DNA of 64,000 nt from an uncultured Acetatifactor sp. (lineage in GTDB: Bacteria > Bacillota > Clostridia > Lachnospirales > Lachnospiraceae): contig CAJUAH010000015.1 in the NCBI GenBank assembly GCA_910584375.1, positions 25,240 to 89,239 of the forward strand. Reading direction: 5' to 3'. Below are positions 1-8,540 of this stretch, in pieces. A program made the translations under genes and the position numbers. A model generated the notes under the pieces. That model worked only from the letters and a program-made list of their open reading frames with translations, searched no databases and was not told the DNA's origin. Position 1 is the stretch's first letter. Each line of letters starts with the position of its first letter.

Positions 1-362
1 GTGGAGGCGGCCAGTTCCTGCTGAAGGGCCGTGATGCGCTCTCTCACCGGAGGTAGCACGCTGATCCTGGAGGTGACGGTTCCCACTTCCTCCGTGCGGA
101 TATAGGCGTTGACATTCTCGCCGTTTAAATAGACTACCTGTGTCCCGTTCTCATATCCCAGCGTGATATCCGCCTCCTGGCAGTGGGCGACCACCGCCTG
201 CCCGTCCTCCGGGTCGATACCCCGGCGCAGCATGTACAGACCCATTCCCCGGTACATGGCCCCTGTATCCACATAGATGATATTCAGTTTTTTCGCCACA
301 GCTCTGGCTATGGTACTCTTTCCGGCGCCTGCGGGGCCGTCTACGGCAATGTTATAGCTCAT
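1..362 (-). CDS. cmk: Cytidylate kinase, N-terminal part (cut by window edge)
   Basis: Phosphorylates CMP/dCMP with ATP in the cytoplasm, a pyrimidine salvage step. Translating the minus strand from the ATG at 360-362 gives a P-loop at residues 8-16 (GPAGAGKST), preceded by NIAVD, followed by the DTGAMYRGM stretch typical of bacterial CMP kinases. About 120 residues are visible of an expected 215-225; the 3' end lies outside the window. It is the last visible gene of the tetR-rpiR-flavoprotein-cmk run, with a 31-bp gap to the flavoprotein stop. An AGGAAAGGAAA stretch upstream of the ATG serves as ribosome site. The family call is firm; the operon link is inferred from spacing. Confidence 0.93.
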   Translation of the reverse strand, partial: MSYNIAVDGPAGAGKSTIARAVAKKLNIIYVDTGAMYRGMGLYMLRRGIDPEDGQAVVAHCQEADITLGYENGTQVVYLNGENVNAYIRTEEVGTVTSRISVLPPVRERITALQQELAAS

Positions 363-393
363 ATTGCTTTTCCTTTCCTGTTCTTTCTTTATT

Positions 394-1692
394 TTAAAAT
401 CCCTGCCGGGCGGCGCTGGTTCCGGCCAGGTGTCCGGTGGACCAGGCGATCTGCAGGTTGTAGCCGCCTGTGAGAGCGTCCACGTCCAGCATCTCTCCCG
501 CAAAGTACAGACCCTGTATTTTTTTTGATTCCATGGTGGAGGGATTTACATCCTTAACGGATACGCCGCCTCTGGTGACGATCGCCTCCTCATAGCCCTG
601 CACGCCGGCGACGGTCAGGGGCAGCGCCTTGATCAGCTCCACAAAGCGGCGGCGCTCCTCCCGGGTAATCTCATTTACCGGCTTTTCCGGCGGGATCTCT
701 GCCAAGCGTATCATGACCGGAATCAGCCGGGCCGGAAAAAGCTGTCCCAGCGCGTTTTTAAACTGCTTATTCCTGCTTTCCTCAAAATCCCGCAGCACTC
801 TCTTATCCAGCTGCTGTCTGTCGAGGGCCGGTTTCAGGTCGATCGACAGCTGTGCGCGGGCCGCGCCCGCTTTCCCCCGCTCTGCCGTATAATAGCTGCT
901 GGCGCTTAGAACCAGCGGGCCGCTGACCCCGAAGTGGGTAAACAGCATTTCCCCCATATCCCGGTAAATCTCCCTGTCCTCCAGGTACAGGCGCAGGGTG
1001 ACATTGCGCAGAGACAGGCCCATCAGCTCCCTGCACCAGTCCTCTTTGACGCGAAAAGGAACCAGAGAGGGGCTGCACTCCGTTATATTGTGGCCTGTTT
1101 CTTTTGCGAAAAGGTATCCGTCCCCGGTGGAACCGGTGCTGGCATAGGACAGACCGCCCGTGGCCAGAATCACCCGCCGGGCCTCCAGCCGTTCTCCGCT
1201 CTCCAGGAGAACGCCCCGGATCCTGCCTTTTTCCGCCTTTTTCTTTTTGTCCTCTTCGCCGCAAGGCGGCCCGGGCTCCTTCTCCCACCACAGGCCCTTC
1301 GCTCCGGCGCGCAGGCGGATCTCCACTCCCAACCGCCGCAGGGATCCCTGCAAAGCGGCGATAATATCCGAAGAGTGGTCGCTGACGGGAAACACCCGGT
1401 TGCCCCGTTCCGTCTTTAACGGACAGCCTGCCGACTCCACAAATTCCATCACCGCCCGATTGTCAAATCCGTATAAGGCGCTGTACAGGAATTTGGCATT
1501 GGTCATCACATTGGCAAACAGGTCGTCCATGTCGCCGGCATTGGTCACATTGCATCTGCCCTTGCCGGTGATAAACAGTTTTTTGCCCAGCTTTTCATTG
1601 CGCTCCAAAAGCGTCACCTTCGCTCCGGCCTGCGCCGCCGCGATGGCGGCCATCATGCCTGCGGCGCCCCCGCCCACTACGATCACTTGCAT
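394..1692 (-). CDS. NAD(P)/FAD-dependent oxidoreductase, HI0933/BaiN-like flavoprotein
   Basis: A 432-residue cytoplasmic flavoprotein of the HI0933 family, the family of BaiN, which was implicated in bile-acid 7-dehydroxylation; most members have no proven substrate. The N-terminus has the dinucleotide-binding GGGAAG motif (residues 7-12), then LLERNEKLGKKLFITGKGRC, a signature of this family. The C-terminus has the FAD-contacting GLYFAGEMLDVDALTGGYN segment. Length is normal. A segment near residues 140-160 is rich in Lys/Glu, probably a surface loop. It starts 5 bp after the rpiR stop and precedes cmk, so probably the same transcript. The family is clear; the reaction is unknown. Confidence 0.9.
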   Translation of the reverse strand: MQVIVVGGGAAGMMAAIAAAQAGAKVTLLERNEKLGKKLFITGKGRCNVTNAGDMDDLFANVMTNAKFLYSALYGFDNRAVMEFVESAGCPLKTERGNRVFPVSDHSSDIIAALQGSLRRLGVEIRLRAGAKGLWWEKEPGPPCGEEDKKKKAEKGRIRGVLLESGERLEARRVILATGGLSYASTGSTGDGYLFAKETGHNITECSPSLVPFRVKEDWCRELMGLSLRNVTLRLYLEDREIYRDMGEMLFTHFGVSGPLVLSASSYYTAERGKAGAARAQLSIDLKPALDRQQLDKRVLRDFEESRNKQFKNALGQLFPARLIPVMIRLAEIPPEKPVNEITREERRRFVELIKALPLTVAGVQGYEEAIVTRGGVSVKDVNPSTMESKKIQGLYFAGEMLDVDALTGGYNLQIAWSTGHLAGTSAARQGF

Positions 1693-1697
1693 CCGCG

Positions 1698-2618
1698 CTA
1701 TTCCTCTTTTCTCAAAGAATAATTCAGGATCGGCTCGTCGTCGATAAAATTGATCTCATCATTCAGATATACCTGGTAATTGTTCCAGGTCTCTTCCAAC
1801 ATCTCCAGATTCTGTTTGACCTCCTGGGGACATTTCAGGCACATGGCCACCACCAGGGCATTGATAACGCTTAAGGGGGCCACCAGTGAGTCCACGATGG
1901 ACACCATATCGCTGCGTGCCAGCAGGTTGCAGGAGGAATACAGGTTCATGGGGGAATGGATGGAGTCGGTGATGGCGATCACCTTGGCGTTCCTGTCGTT
2001 GGCAAACTCCATGGCTTTTAAGGTACGCATGGAATATCGGGGAAAACTGATCCCCACAAAGCAGTCCTTCTCGCCGATCCGTATCATCTGCTCAAAGGTT
2101 TCGCTGACGCTGGTGGTCTTCAGCAGCACCACATTGCCTCGCACCATATTCAGATAAAAGTGCAGAAACTCCGCCAATGGCTCATTGCTGCGCAGCCCCA
2201 TGATATAGATATGATCCGCCGCCAGAATCGTATTCACCGCGGTCTCAAAGGCCGCCGCGTCCAGATGCTGTATGGTGTGCTGCAGCTTTTCGATATCTGC
2301 TGTCAGCACGCTGGTCAGGATCTCGGACTGGGTGCTGTGTCCGTATTTGGCGTCGATCTTCTGGACGCTGCTCAGTTTGTTCTGCACGCATTCTTCCAGC
2401 GCCCGCTGGAACTCCGGGTAGCCCTTATAGCCGATCCCCGCCGCGAAACGCACCACCGTGGACTCGCTGATCCGCAAGGCGTCCCCCAGCCGGGCCGCCG
2501 TCATAAACACGGCCTGGTCATAGTGCTCCAGTATAAAGGACGCGATCTTTTTGTGTCCCTTGCTCATGTCCCCATACTGTTCTCTTATCCTGTCCAGTAC
2601 ATCATACTGCATCCGCAT
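1698..2618 (-). CDS. MurR/RpiR-family transcriptional regulator
   Basis: A 306-residue regulator with an N-terminal HTH_6 domain (about residues 5-80; RISESTVVRFAAGIGYKGYPEF is characteristic, seen at about 49-70) and a C-terminal SIS sugar-phosphate-binding domain (about 120-260; IYIMGLRSN and ISFPRYSMRT segments). Family members sense sugar phosphates and control sugar or amino-sugar catabolism. No sugar catabolic gene lies beside it, so the ligand cannot be guessed. It begins 24 bp after the tetR stop and ends 5 bp before the flavoprotein, which suggests co-transcription. The start could be M1 or M3. Confidence 0.92.
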   Translation of the reverse strand: MRMQYDVLDRIREQYGDMSKGHKKIASFILEHYDQAVFMTAARLGDALRISESTVVRFAAGIGYKGYPEFQRALEECVQNKLSSVQKIDAKYGHSTQSEILTSVLTADIEKLQHTIQHLDAAAFETAVNTILAADHIYIMGLRSNEPLAEFLHFYLNMVRGNVVLLKTTSVSETFEQMIRIGEKDCFVGISFPRYSMRTLKAMEFANDRNAKVIAITDSIHSPMNLYSSCNLLARSDMVSIVDSLVAPLSVINALVVAMCLKCPQEVKQNLEMLEETWNNYQVYLNDEINFIDDEPILNYSLRKEE

Positions 2619-2642
2619 GTCCCCCGTTCGAAGATATTCCCG

Positions 2643-3191
2643 TTATCCGGCAAATTGTCCATAGACCTTTTTCAGCACTGCCAGCGTCTCTACGTTGGAC
2701 AGATCATAATCTCCGGTCAGAGTCATGCAGGCGCTGCCATGGATAAAGATCCACATCCGCATAAATACTTCCTCGGGGTGTCCGCATCCCTCGGCTCTGG
2801 CTCTGTTGATCTCATACAGCACATTGCCCACATCGCCGTTTAAGAGGTCGTACATACTCTTTCTGTTCTCCTTCCCGGAAAGAAAGAGCAGTTCAAACAG
2901 ATGCCCCTCCTCCCGGGCAAAGGCGATATAGGCCATACCCAGATTCACAAAAGGAACGGGAGACATCCGCGGATAAAGACTGTAATAGTCCTGAAAAAAC
3001 ACTGCCGCTTTCTCATAGACGGCGTCCCACAGTTCTTCCATATTTTTATACACCCGGAAAATGGGCTGCGTGGAACACCCTGCTTTCGCCGCCACCTTTC
3101 TGGCGGTCACGCTGGCAAAGCCCTCCTCCCGGGTCATGGCAAACGCGGTCTCCAATATCTGTTCTTGCGTGATACTTTCTTTTCTGGGCAT
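2643..3191 (-). CDS. TetR/AcrR-family transcriptional regulator
   Basis: A 182-residue TetR-type repressor. The N-terminal HTH (about residues 8-50) contains SVTARKVAAKAGCSTQPIFR, matching the TetR recognition-helix region; the rest is an all-helical ligand-binding half. I chose the ATG at 3189-3191 because AGGAG lies 7 bases upstream; the longer frame to 3230 has no ribosome site and would run through the operator. It is first in a run with rpiR, the flavoprotein and cmk. The palindrome overlapping its own -10 box suggests autorepression. The ligand is unknown. Confidence 0.92.
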   Translation of the reverse strand: MPRKESITQEQILETAFAMTREEGFASVTARKVAAKAGCSTQPIFRVYKNMEELWDAVYEKAAVFFQDYYSLYPRMSPVPFVNLGMAYIAFAREEGHLFELLFLSGKENRKSMYDLLNGDVGNVLYEINRARAEGCGHPEEVFMRMWIFIHGSACMTLTGDYDLSNVETLAVLKKVYGQFAG

Positions 3192-3223
3192 GGCTTTTCT
3201 CCTAACATAAGCATTCACAACAT

Positions 3224-3264
3224 ATAACACTTGTTATCTTACAGGAAAATACCCGCTTTGTCAA
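3224..3264 (-). promoter_or_regulatory. Promoter and TetR-type operator for the tetR-rpiR-flavoprotein run
   Basis: Read on the minus strand: -35 TTGACA (3259-3264), a 17-bp spacer, then -10 TAAGAT (3236-3241). A perfect palindrome with 6-bp arms ATAACA/TGTTAT around a 2-bp centre lies at 3224-3237 and overlaps the -10 box and start point. TetR proteins commonly bind such sites to repress themselves. The boxes are seen directly; binding is inferred. Confidence 0.75.
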
Positions 3265-3305
3265 GCGCCATATGCTGTCGGCGGAAGAATTGACAGAATT
3301 GGAAT

Positions 3306-3335
3306 AAAAAATCCCGGTTCACACCGAACCGGGAT
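3306..3335 (-). terminator. Rho-independent terminator after oadA
   Basis: A perfect 10-bp stem ATCCCGGTTC/GAACCGGGAT with a 5-base loop (3311-3335) is followed, on the minus strand, by TTTTTATTCC. It lies 38 bp after the oadA stop and ends the decarboxylase operon. Confidence 0.9.
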
Positions 3336-3373
3336 CTTGTTTGCTATTGCATTCTCATATGTCGTGAAAGCTC

Positions 3374-4801
3374 TTATACAGGATAAGCGCCGTTCTTGGT
3401 GTCGGCCTGGGACATATCCACCTTCTCCTGCTGGGCCTGACGGTATTTGAAGAAATCGGTGGCCACCTGAGGGAACAGGGCATAGGACAGCACATCTTCG
3501 TCCTGCTGTTTCCACTCCTTCATCTCCGCCTCCAGCTTATCCATCTCGTTGGTCAGCGTGTCGGCAAAGCGTCCGGTCAGCCTGGTCTCGCCGGGGATGA
3601 CCTTGTCGATGACTTCCTGACTCATGGGCTTTACAGTCTGGCCATACTCGCCCCTGAGCACCGCCTTGGTCTCCTTGGTGGCCATCTTATACCGCTCGCC
3701 CATCAGCACGTTGAACACCGCCTGGGTACCCACGATCTGGGAAGAAGGGGTAACCAGAGGAGGCTCGCCCAGATCCTTACGCACCTGGGGAATCTCCCGC
3801 AGCACGTCGTAATATCTGTCTTCCGCGTTCTGCTCCTTGAGCTGGCTCACCATGTTGGAGAGCATGCCGCCGGGCACCTGGTACAGCAGCGTCTTGATAT
3901 CCACGCCCATCACCTTGGGATTAAGCAGTCCGCTCTTCAGGCACTCATCCCTGTAGGGACGGAAGTAATCGGCGATCTCCGCCAACAGGTTCTGGTCAAA
4001 GCCGGTATCATAAGGGGTTCCCCTGAATGTCTCCACCATAACCTCCGTGGCAGGCTGGGAAGTACCCATGGCCAGCGGGCTCATAGCGGTATCGATCACG
4101 TCCACGCCCGCCTCTATGGCCTTTAAATAGGTCATGCTGGCCACACCGGAAGTATAGTGGGTGTGCAGCTGGATGGGCAGCTTGGTGTTCTCCTTCATGG
4201 CGGAAATCAGCTCGGAGGCCCGGTAAGGCACCAGCAGACCGGCCATATCCTTGATACAGATGGAATCCGCGCCCATCTCCTCGATCTTTTTCGCCATATC
4301 CGCCCAGTACTCCAGCGTATAGGCGTCGCCCAGGGTATAGGACAGCGCCACCTGAGCATGACCTCTGCCCTCCTGCTGTTTCATCCTGTTGGTGGCGTTT
4401 ACCGCCTCCTGCAGGTTGGGCAGATAGTTCAGACAGTCAAAAATACGGATGATATCGATACCGTTGGAAATGGATTTCTGCACGAATGCATCCACCACAT
4501 CGTCCGCATAGGGTCTGTATCCCAGGATATTCTGTCCTCTGAACAGCATCTGCAGCTTGGTGTTCTTAAAGCCGTCGCGGAGCTTGCGCAGTCTGTCCCA
4601 GGGATCTTCCTTCAGGAATCTCAGGGACGCGTCAAAGGTAGCGCCGCCCCAGCACTCCACGGAGTGATAGCCGACCTTATCCATCTTATCCACGATGGGC
4701 AGCATAAAGTCGGTGGGCATCCTGGTGGCAATCAGAGACTGGTGGGCGTCACGCAGTATGGTTTCCGTAATCTTGATCGGTTTTTTAACTTGTTCTGACA
4801 T
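3374..4801 (-). CDS. oadA: Oxaloacetate decarboxylase alpha-type carboxyltransferase (OadA/PycB-like)
   Basis: Transfers the carboxyl group of a 2-oxo acid, classically oxaloacetate giving pyruvate, to protein-bound biotin. The 475 residues form an HMGL-like TIM barrel and a conserved carboxylase domain. Metal and catalytic residues are visible: D18 in ILRDAHQS, K184 in CIKDMAG, and H213/H215 in QLHTHYTSG. Unlike fused OadA proteins of about 590 residues, it ends without a biotinyl domain; the carrier is encoded separately at 6104-6475. A strong GGAGGAG site precedes the ATG. It is last in the mmdA-oadG-carrier-oadB-oadA order and is followed by a terminator. A role as PycB-type pyruvate carboxylase subunit is possible, but the OadB neighbour favours a Na+ pump. 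Confidence 0.93.
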   Translation of the reverse strand: MSEQVKKPIKITETILRDAHQSLIATRMPTDFMLPIVDKMDKVGYHSVECWGGATFDASLRFLKEDPWDRLRKLRDGFKNTKLQMLFRGQNILGYRPYADDVVDAFVQKSISNGIDIIRIFDCLNYLPNLQEAVNATNRMKQQEGRGHAQVALSYTLGDAYTLEYWADMAKKIEEMGADSICIKDMAGLLVPYRASELISAMKENTKLPIQLHTHYTSGVASMTYLKAIEAGVDVIDTAMSPLAMGTSQPATEVMVETFRGTPYDTGFDQNLLAEIADYFRPYRDECLKSGLLNPKVMGVDIKTLLYQVPGGMLSNMVSQLKEQNAEDRYYDVLREIPQVRKDLGEPPLVTPSSQIVGTQAVFNVLMGERYKMATKETKAVLRGEYGQTVKPMSQEVIDKVIPGETRLTGRFADTLTNEMDKLEAEMKEWKQQDEDVLSYALFPQVATDFFKYRQAQQEKVDMSQADTKNGAYPV

Positions 4802-4909
4802 TTACGTCTCCTCCAAATATTTTTGTTCCGCCGTCTCCCGCCGCCCAAAATGTATTCGGGTACAACGCGGGAAACGGCCTTTTACAGTTTAACCGCCGTC
4901 AGGCAGTCA

Positions 4910-6061
4910 TTAAAATACTCCAAAGATGGCCATAAAGGTTCCCGCCGCTACAGCCGTACCGATAACGCCGGCCACATTGGGTCCCATGGCGTGCATCAGC
5001 AGGAAGTTGGTGGGATCCGCCTCCGCGCCCACCTTCTGGGATACGCGGGCCGCCATGGGCACCGCGGACACGCCGGCGGAACCGATCAGCGGATTGACCT
5101 TGCCCTTGGTGGCGATACACATCAGCTTTCCGAAGAGGACGCCCGCCGCCGTACCGAAAGCAAAGGCGATCAGACCCAGAATAACGATCTTGATGGTGTC
5201 CCAGTTCAAAAATGCCTCCGCGCTGGTGGTCGCGCCCACAGAAGTACCCAGCAGGATAACCACGATATACATCAGCGCATTGGATGCCGTATCCGTCAGC
5301 TGTCTCACCACACCGGACTCCCTGAACAGATTACCCAGCATCAGCATACCTACCAGAGGCGCCGTGGTAGGCAGGATCAGACATACCACGATGGTGATGA
5401 CAATGGGGAACAGGATCTTCTCCAGCTTGGTCACGGGACGCAGCTGGGTCATCTTGATCTTTCTCTCCTTCTCAGTGGTCAGCAGTTTCATGATGGGCGG
5501 CTGAATAATAGGCACCAGGGACATGTAAGAATATGCCGCCACGGCGATAGGTCCCATGATCGCCGTCTGTCCCAGCTTACTGGCCAGGAAGATAGAAGTA
5601 GGGCCGTCCGCGCCGCCGATAATGGAGATGGCCGCCGCCGCCGCGTCGTTAAAGCCCATCAGGATTGCCCCGAAATACGCCATAAAGATACCGAACTGAG
5701 CGGCCGCACCCAGCAGAAAGCTCTTGGGATTGGCGATCAGCGGGCCAAAATCCGTGGACGCGCCCACTCCCATAAAGATCAGGGATGGCAGGATCGCCCA
5801 TTCATCCAATAGGTAAAAATAGTGCAGCAGGCCGCCGACACCGTTAGATGACTCCTCAATGGACATCATGATATCCGGATAGATATTTACCAGCAGCATA
5901 CCGAAAGCTATCGGGGTGAGCAGCAGAGGCTCAAACCCTTTGCGGATAGCCAGATAAAGGAAAACGCACGCTACCACAATCATCACATAATTGCCCACAG
6001 TCAGGTTAAAAAATGCTGTCTGGTGGAGCAGATTGTTGAGCGTATTTGCTATATACTCCAT
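4910..6061 (-). CDS. oadB: Sodium-ion-translocating decarboxylase beta subunit (OadB/MmdB family)
   Basis: Integral membrane subunit that decarboxylates carboxybiotin and exports Na+. The 383 residues form about ten hydrophobic segments, and the family signature GGADGPTSIF is at residues 149-158, with D152 where the Na+/catalytic Asp of the family sits. Length fits the family (375-435). It lies between the biotin carrier gene (42-bp gap) and oadA (108-bp gap). It is the coupling subunit that could serve either carboxyltransferase of the operon. Confidence 0.95.
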   Translation of the reverse strand: MEYIANTLNNLLHQTAFFNLTVGNYVMIVVACVFLYLAIRKGFEPLLLTPIAFGMLLVNIYPDIMMSIEESSNGVGGLLHYFYLLDEWAILPSLIFMGVGASTDFGPLIANPKSFLLGAAAQFGIFMAYFGAILMGFNDAAAAAISIIGGADGPTSIFLASKLGQTAIMGPIAVAAYSYMSLVPIIQPPIMKLLTTEKERKIKMTQLRPVTKLEKILFPIVITIVVCLILPTTAPLVGMLMLGNLFRESGVVRQLTDTASNALMYIVVILLGTSVGATTSAEAFLNWDTIKIVILGLIAFAFGTAAGVLFGKLMCIATKGKVNPLIGSAGVSAVPMAARVSQKVGAEADPTNFLLMHAMGPNVAGVIGTAVAAGTFMAIFGVF

Positions 6062-6103
6062 GTGTTGACCTCCTGTTGTGATTCACTCAATCAGCTTGAA
6101 TGA

Positions 6104-6475
6104 TTAGTTCATGGTAGCCAGCACAGCGCCGGCTTCGATGGAATCTCCCACAGCCACGTCGATGCTTGCCACCGTACCGTCCTGGGGCGCCACAACAGGG
6201 ATCTCCATTTTCATCGCCTCGATGATTACCACGGCGTCGCCGGCCTTAACCGCCTGACCTACCTTGGCCTCGATCTTGAACACCTTGCCCGCCGCGCCGG
6301 CCTCGACCTTGATGCTGCCCGCGCCGCCGGATGCCTTGGGAGCCGCCGCCTTGGGTGCTGCGGGAGCCGCCGCTGCCCTGGGGGCGGGAGCTGCCGCGGG
6401 TGCGCCTGTGGACGCGCCTTCCTCTACTACTACGTCATATACGTTGCCGTTTACGGTAATGGTATAATTTTTCAT
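6104..6475 (-). CDS. Biotin carboxyl carrier protein (decarboxylase gamma/C-type)
   Basis: A 123-residue carrier that moves carboxyl groups between the carboxyltransferase(s) and the membrane pump. The biotinyl domain carries IIEAMKMEIP with the biotinylated lysine at K89. Residues 22-52 form a flexible Ala/Pro linker, as in OadC, MmdC and GcdC. A short beta-rich head (NYTITVNGNVYDVVV) precedes it. Only one carrier gene is visible for two carboxyltransferases, so it may be shared. It starts 13 bp after the oadG stop. Confidence 0.93.
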   Translation of the reverse strand: MKNYTITVNGNVYDVVVEEGASTGAPAAAPAPRAAAAPAAPKAAAPKASGGAGSIKVEAGAAGKVFKIEAKVGQAVKAGDAVVIIEAMKMEIPVVAPQDGTVASIDVAVGDSIEAGAVLATMN

Positions 6476-6488
6476 GATTTATTCTCCT

Positions 6489-6887
6489 TTACGCTCTTTT
6501 TATTCTGTTTGCTCTGCGGATGCTCCTCACCACGAAACCGTCCGTGGTAGCGGCTCCCTCGCTGGCGGCGATCGCCGCTGCGATCACGGCCACCAATTCC
6601 AGGTCGTCGGACATATCTTCCTTCTCCTGGCTCTCTACGATCTGCGCTGCGTCTGTACTATCCTGTACCGCCGCCTTTTTCCTGCCCGCGAACTTGTCCT
6701 GGATCGCCGGTATAAAGCGGAACAGGGAGATGACTCCGATTATGATAATCAGCACGGCGAACACAGTTCCCATTCCGATCACTGTATTCAGCGCCGCAAT
6801 CTCCATTCTCGCACCCAGATCACTTTCGCAGGCTGTCAGTCCCAGGATACAGGCTGCCGCGCAAATAGCTGCTGAACGTTTCTTCAT
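6489..6887 (-). CDS. oadG: OadG-family small subunit, apparently a lipoprotein
   Basis: A small membrane subunit that in oxaloacetate decarboxylases holds the complex together. The ATG at 6885-6887 is chosen because AGAGG lies 6-7 bases upstream. The 132 residues start with a signal peptide ending in the lipobox LTAC, unusual for textbook OadG. A hydrophobic helix follows at about residues 35-60, then RFIPAIQDKF, and a charged Lys/Asp/Glu-rich stretch. The C-terminal part (VIAAAIAASEGAATTDGFVVRSIRRA) resembles the OadG end of clostridial proteins. It lies between mmdA and the carrier gene. The context strongly supports the family call; sequence similarity alone is weak. Confidence 0.8.
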   Translation of the reverse strand: MKKRSAAICAAACILGLTACESDLGARMEIAALNTVIGMGTVFAVLIIIIGVISLFRFIPAIQDKFAGRKKAAVQDSTDAAQIVESQEKEDMSDDLELVAVIAAAIAASEGAATTDGFVVRSIRRANRIKRA

Positions 6888-6943
6888 ACTTACCTCTTTC
6901 CCGCATAACACAGGCTGGCCTGTGTTATTGCGTCTGCCTCTTT

Positions 6944-8371
6944 TTAAACTGTCCCATGCTTTTTAGCCGGGCGCTCCTCGCTCTTGGTACACAGCATCTC
7001 AAAAGCGCCGATGATATATTTCCTGGTATCGGCGACTTCTACGATCTGATCCACATAGCCCCTCTGCGCGGCGCTGCGGGCGCTGGTCTGCAATGCCGCG
7101 TACTCTGCGGCCCTGGCGTCAATCACATCCGCACCCTGTCCGTCATACATAATCTTAGCGGCCAGTTTCGCGTCCATCGTGCCGATCTCGGCGGTGGGCC
7201 AGGCATAAGTCAGATCCGCGCCGATGCCCTTGGAGTTCATGGCCACATAGGCCGTGCCGTAGGCCTTGCCAAGGATCAGGTTCACCTTGGGAACCGTAGC
7301 ATTGGCGAAAGCGTATGTGAGTTTCGCCGCCGCTCTGGCGATCCCTTTTTCCGATGCTACAGTGGCCTCATAGCCTTTCACATTGGTCAGAGACAGCACA
7401 GGGATGTTGAAACTGTCACAGAACTCGACGAAATCCGCGGCCTTCTCGCAGCCAGCCACAGTGAGTACAGGATCCATCTTCTCCGCCAGCTTGCCTTCAC
7501 CGTCATATACCTCACAGCGGTTGGCCACACAGCCCACGGTAGCGCCGTTCAATCGAATAAAGCCTGTCACCATCTCTTTGGCATAGGCGGCCTTCACTTC
7601 CAGGAAATCCCGGCCATCCGCCAGAACGGACAGCGCAATGGAGGTATCGCCCACACAGCCTGCCAGCTCGGGAGTGGATCTGTTCAGATCGTCATTGCAC
7701 TCCTGGGCAGCCGCCTCCTGATTGTTGGCGGGAAGGAATCCGACCAGTTTCCGTATTCCTGCCAGCACGGCGTCCTCGTCGCCGGTCACGTCCACAATAC
7801 CGCTCTCCGCGGACTGGAACCGGGCAGAGGAGGAATCGCACTTTGTGATCACATTGCCGTCTAAGGCATTGGGCGCGTTCACGAACAGTTTGGCGCTCTT
7901 CTCTTCCATAAAAGTGAAATCCGTCATTGTGGGGAACAGCCCCAGGCCGCCGCCACAGGCGCCGAAGATCGCTGTGATCTGAGGAATCACGCCGGATGCC
8001 AGCGTCTGTTTCAGGTAGATCTCACCAAACGCCTGCAGCGCGTCCGTCGCCTCCTGCAGGCGCAGTCCCGCGGAGTCGATCAGTCCAATGACGGGAGCCC
8101 CCGTCTTCATGGCCAGCTCGTACAGTCTGACAATCTTTTTCGCGTGCATCTCGCCCACGGATCCGTTCAGCACGGACGCGTCCTGACTGTACACATAGAC
8201 CAGACTGCCGTCGATTACTCCATAGCCGGTGATAACGCCGTCTGAAGGAGTCTCGCTCTGTTTCAGATTGAAATCCGTTGCCCTGGCAGTCACCAGAGCG
8301 CCGATCTCAACGAAACTGTTTGCGTCGAGTAAAGCTTCGATTCTTTGACTCGCTTTTGAAGTAGTACTCAT
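6944..8371 (-). CDS. Acyl-CoA carboxyltransferase alpha subunit, MmdA-like
   Basis: A 475-residue carboxyltransferase of the crotonase-fold MmdA/PccB/AccD group; it moves CO2 between an acyl-CoA such as methylmalonyl-CoA and biotin. Two halves are visible: VIGLIDSAGLRLQEATDAL and FGACGGGLGLFPTMTDF (about residues 96-115 and 139-155) in the N-half, and LTNVKGYEAT and NLILGKAYGTAYVAMNSKG in the C-half. These carry oxyanion-hole glycines. It is about 35 residues shorter than classical MmdA (about 510), mainly at the N-terminus. First gene of the pump operon, with a GGAGGG ribosome site. The acyl-CoA substrate cannot be read from sequence. Confidence 0.88.
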   Translation of the reverse strand: MSTTSKASQRIEALLDANSFVEIGALVTARATDFNLKQSETPSDGVITGYGVIDGSLVYVYSQDASVLNGSVGEMHAKKIVRLYELAMKTGAPVIGLIDSAGLRLQEATDALQAFGEIYLKQTLASGVIPQITAIFGACGGGLGLFPTMTDFTFMEEKSAKLFVNAPNALDGNVITKCDSSSARFQSAESGIVDVTGDEDAVLAGIRKLVGFLPANNQEAAAQECNDDLNRSTPELAGCVGDTSIALSVLADGRDFLEVKAAYAKEMVTGFIRLNGATVGCVANRCEVYDGEGKLAEKMDPVLTVAGCEKAADFVEFCDSFNIPVLSLTNVKGYEATVASEKGIARAAAKLTYAFANATVPKVNLILGKAYGTAYVAMNSKGIGADLTYAWPTAEIGTMDAKLAAKIMYDGQGADVIDARAAEYAALQTSARSAAQRGYVDQIVEVADTRKYIIGAFEMLCTKSEERPAKKHGTV

Positions 8372-8477
8372 GTTTCAGCCCTCCGTTTATATAAATTATA
8401 TTATAGCGAATTAACACAGGACTCTCTTTGGAAATACCCAAAAGCCCCCATGATTAATTTCTTTCCCAGTATAACAT

Positions 8478-8515
8478 AAAAAATGCAACTCGCCTAGCAC
8501 GAATTGCATTTTTTT
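8478..8515 (-). terminator. Terminator after the first dac gene
   Basis: The arms AATGCAA (8482-8488) and TTGCATT (8504-8510) lie within matching A and T runs, with a short inner TCG/CGA pairing. The minus-strand transcript of the dac gene (stop at 8541) would end TTGCATTTTTT. The A/T runs make it usable in both directions. Confidence 0.8.
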
Positions 8516-8540
8516 ACAATATTTTGAAAGTCTTTCTCTG

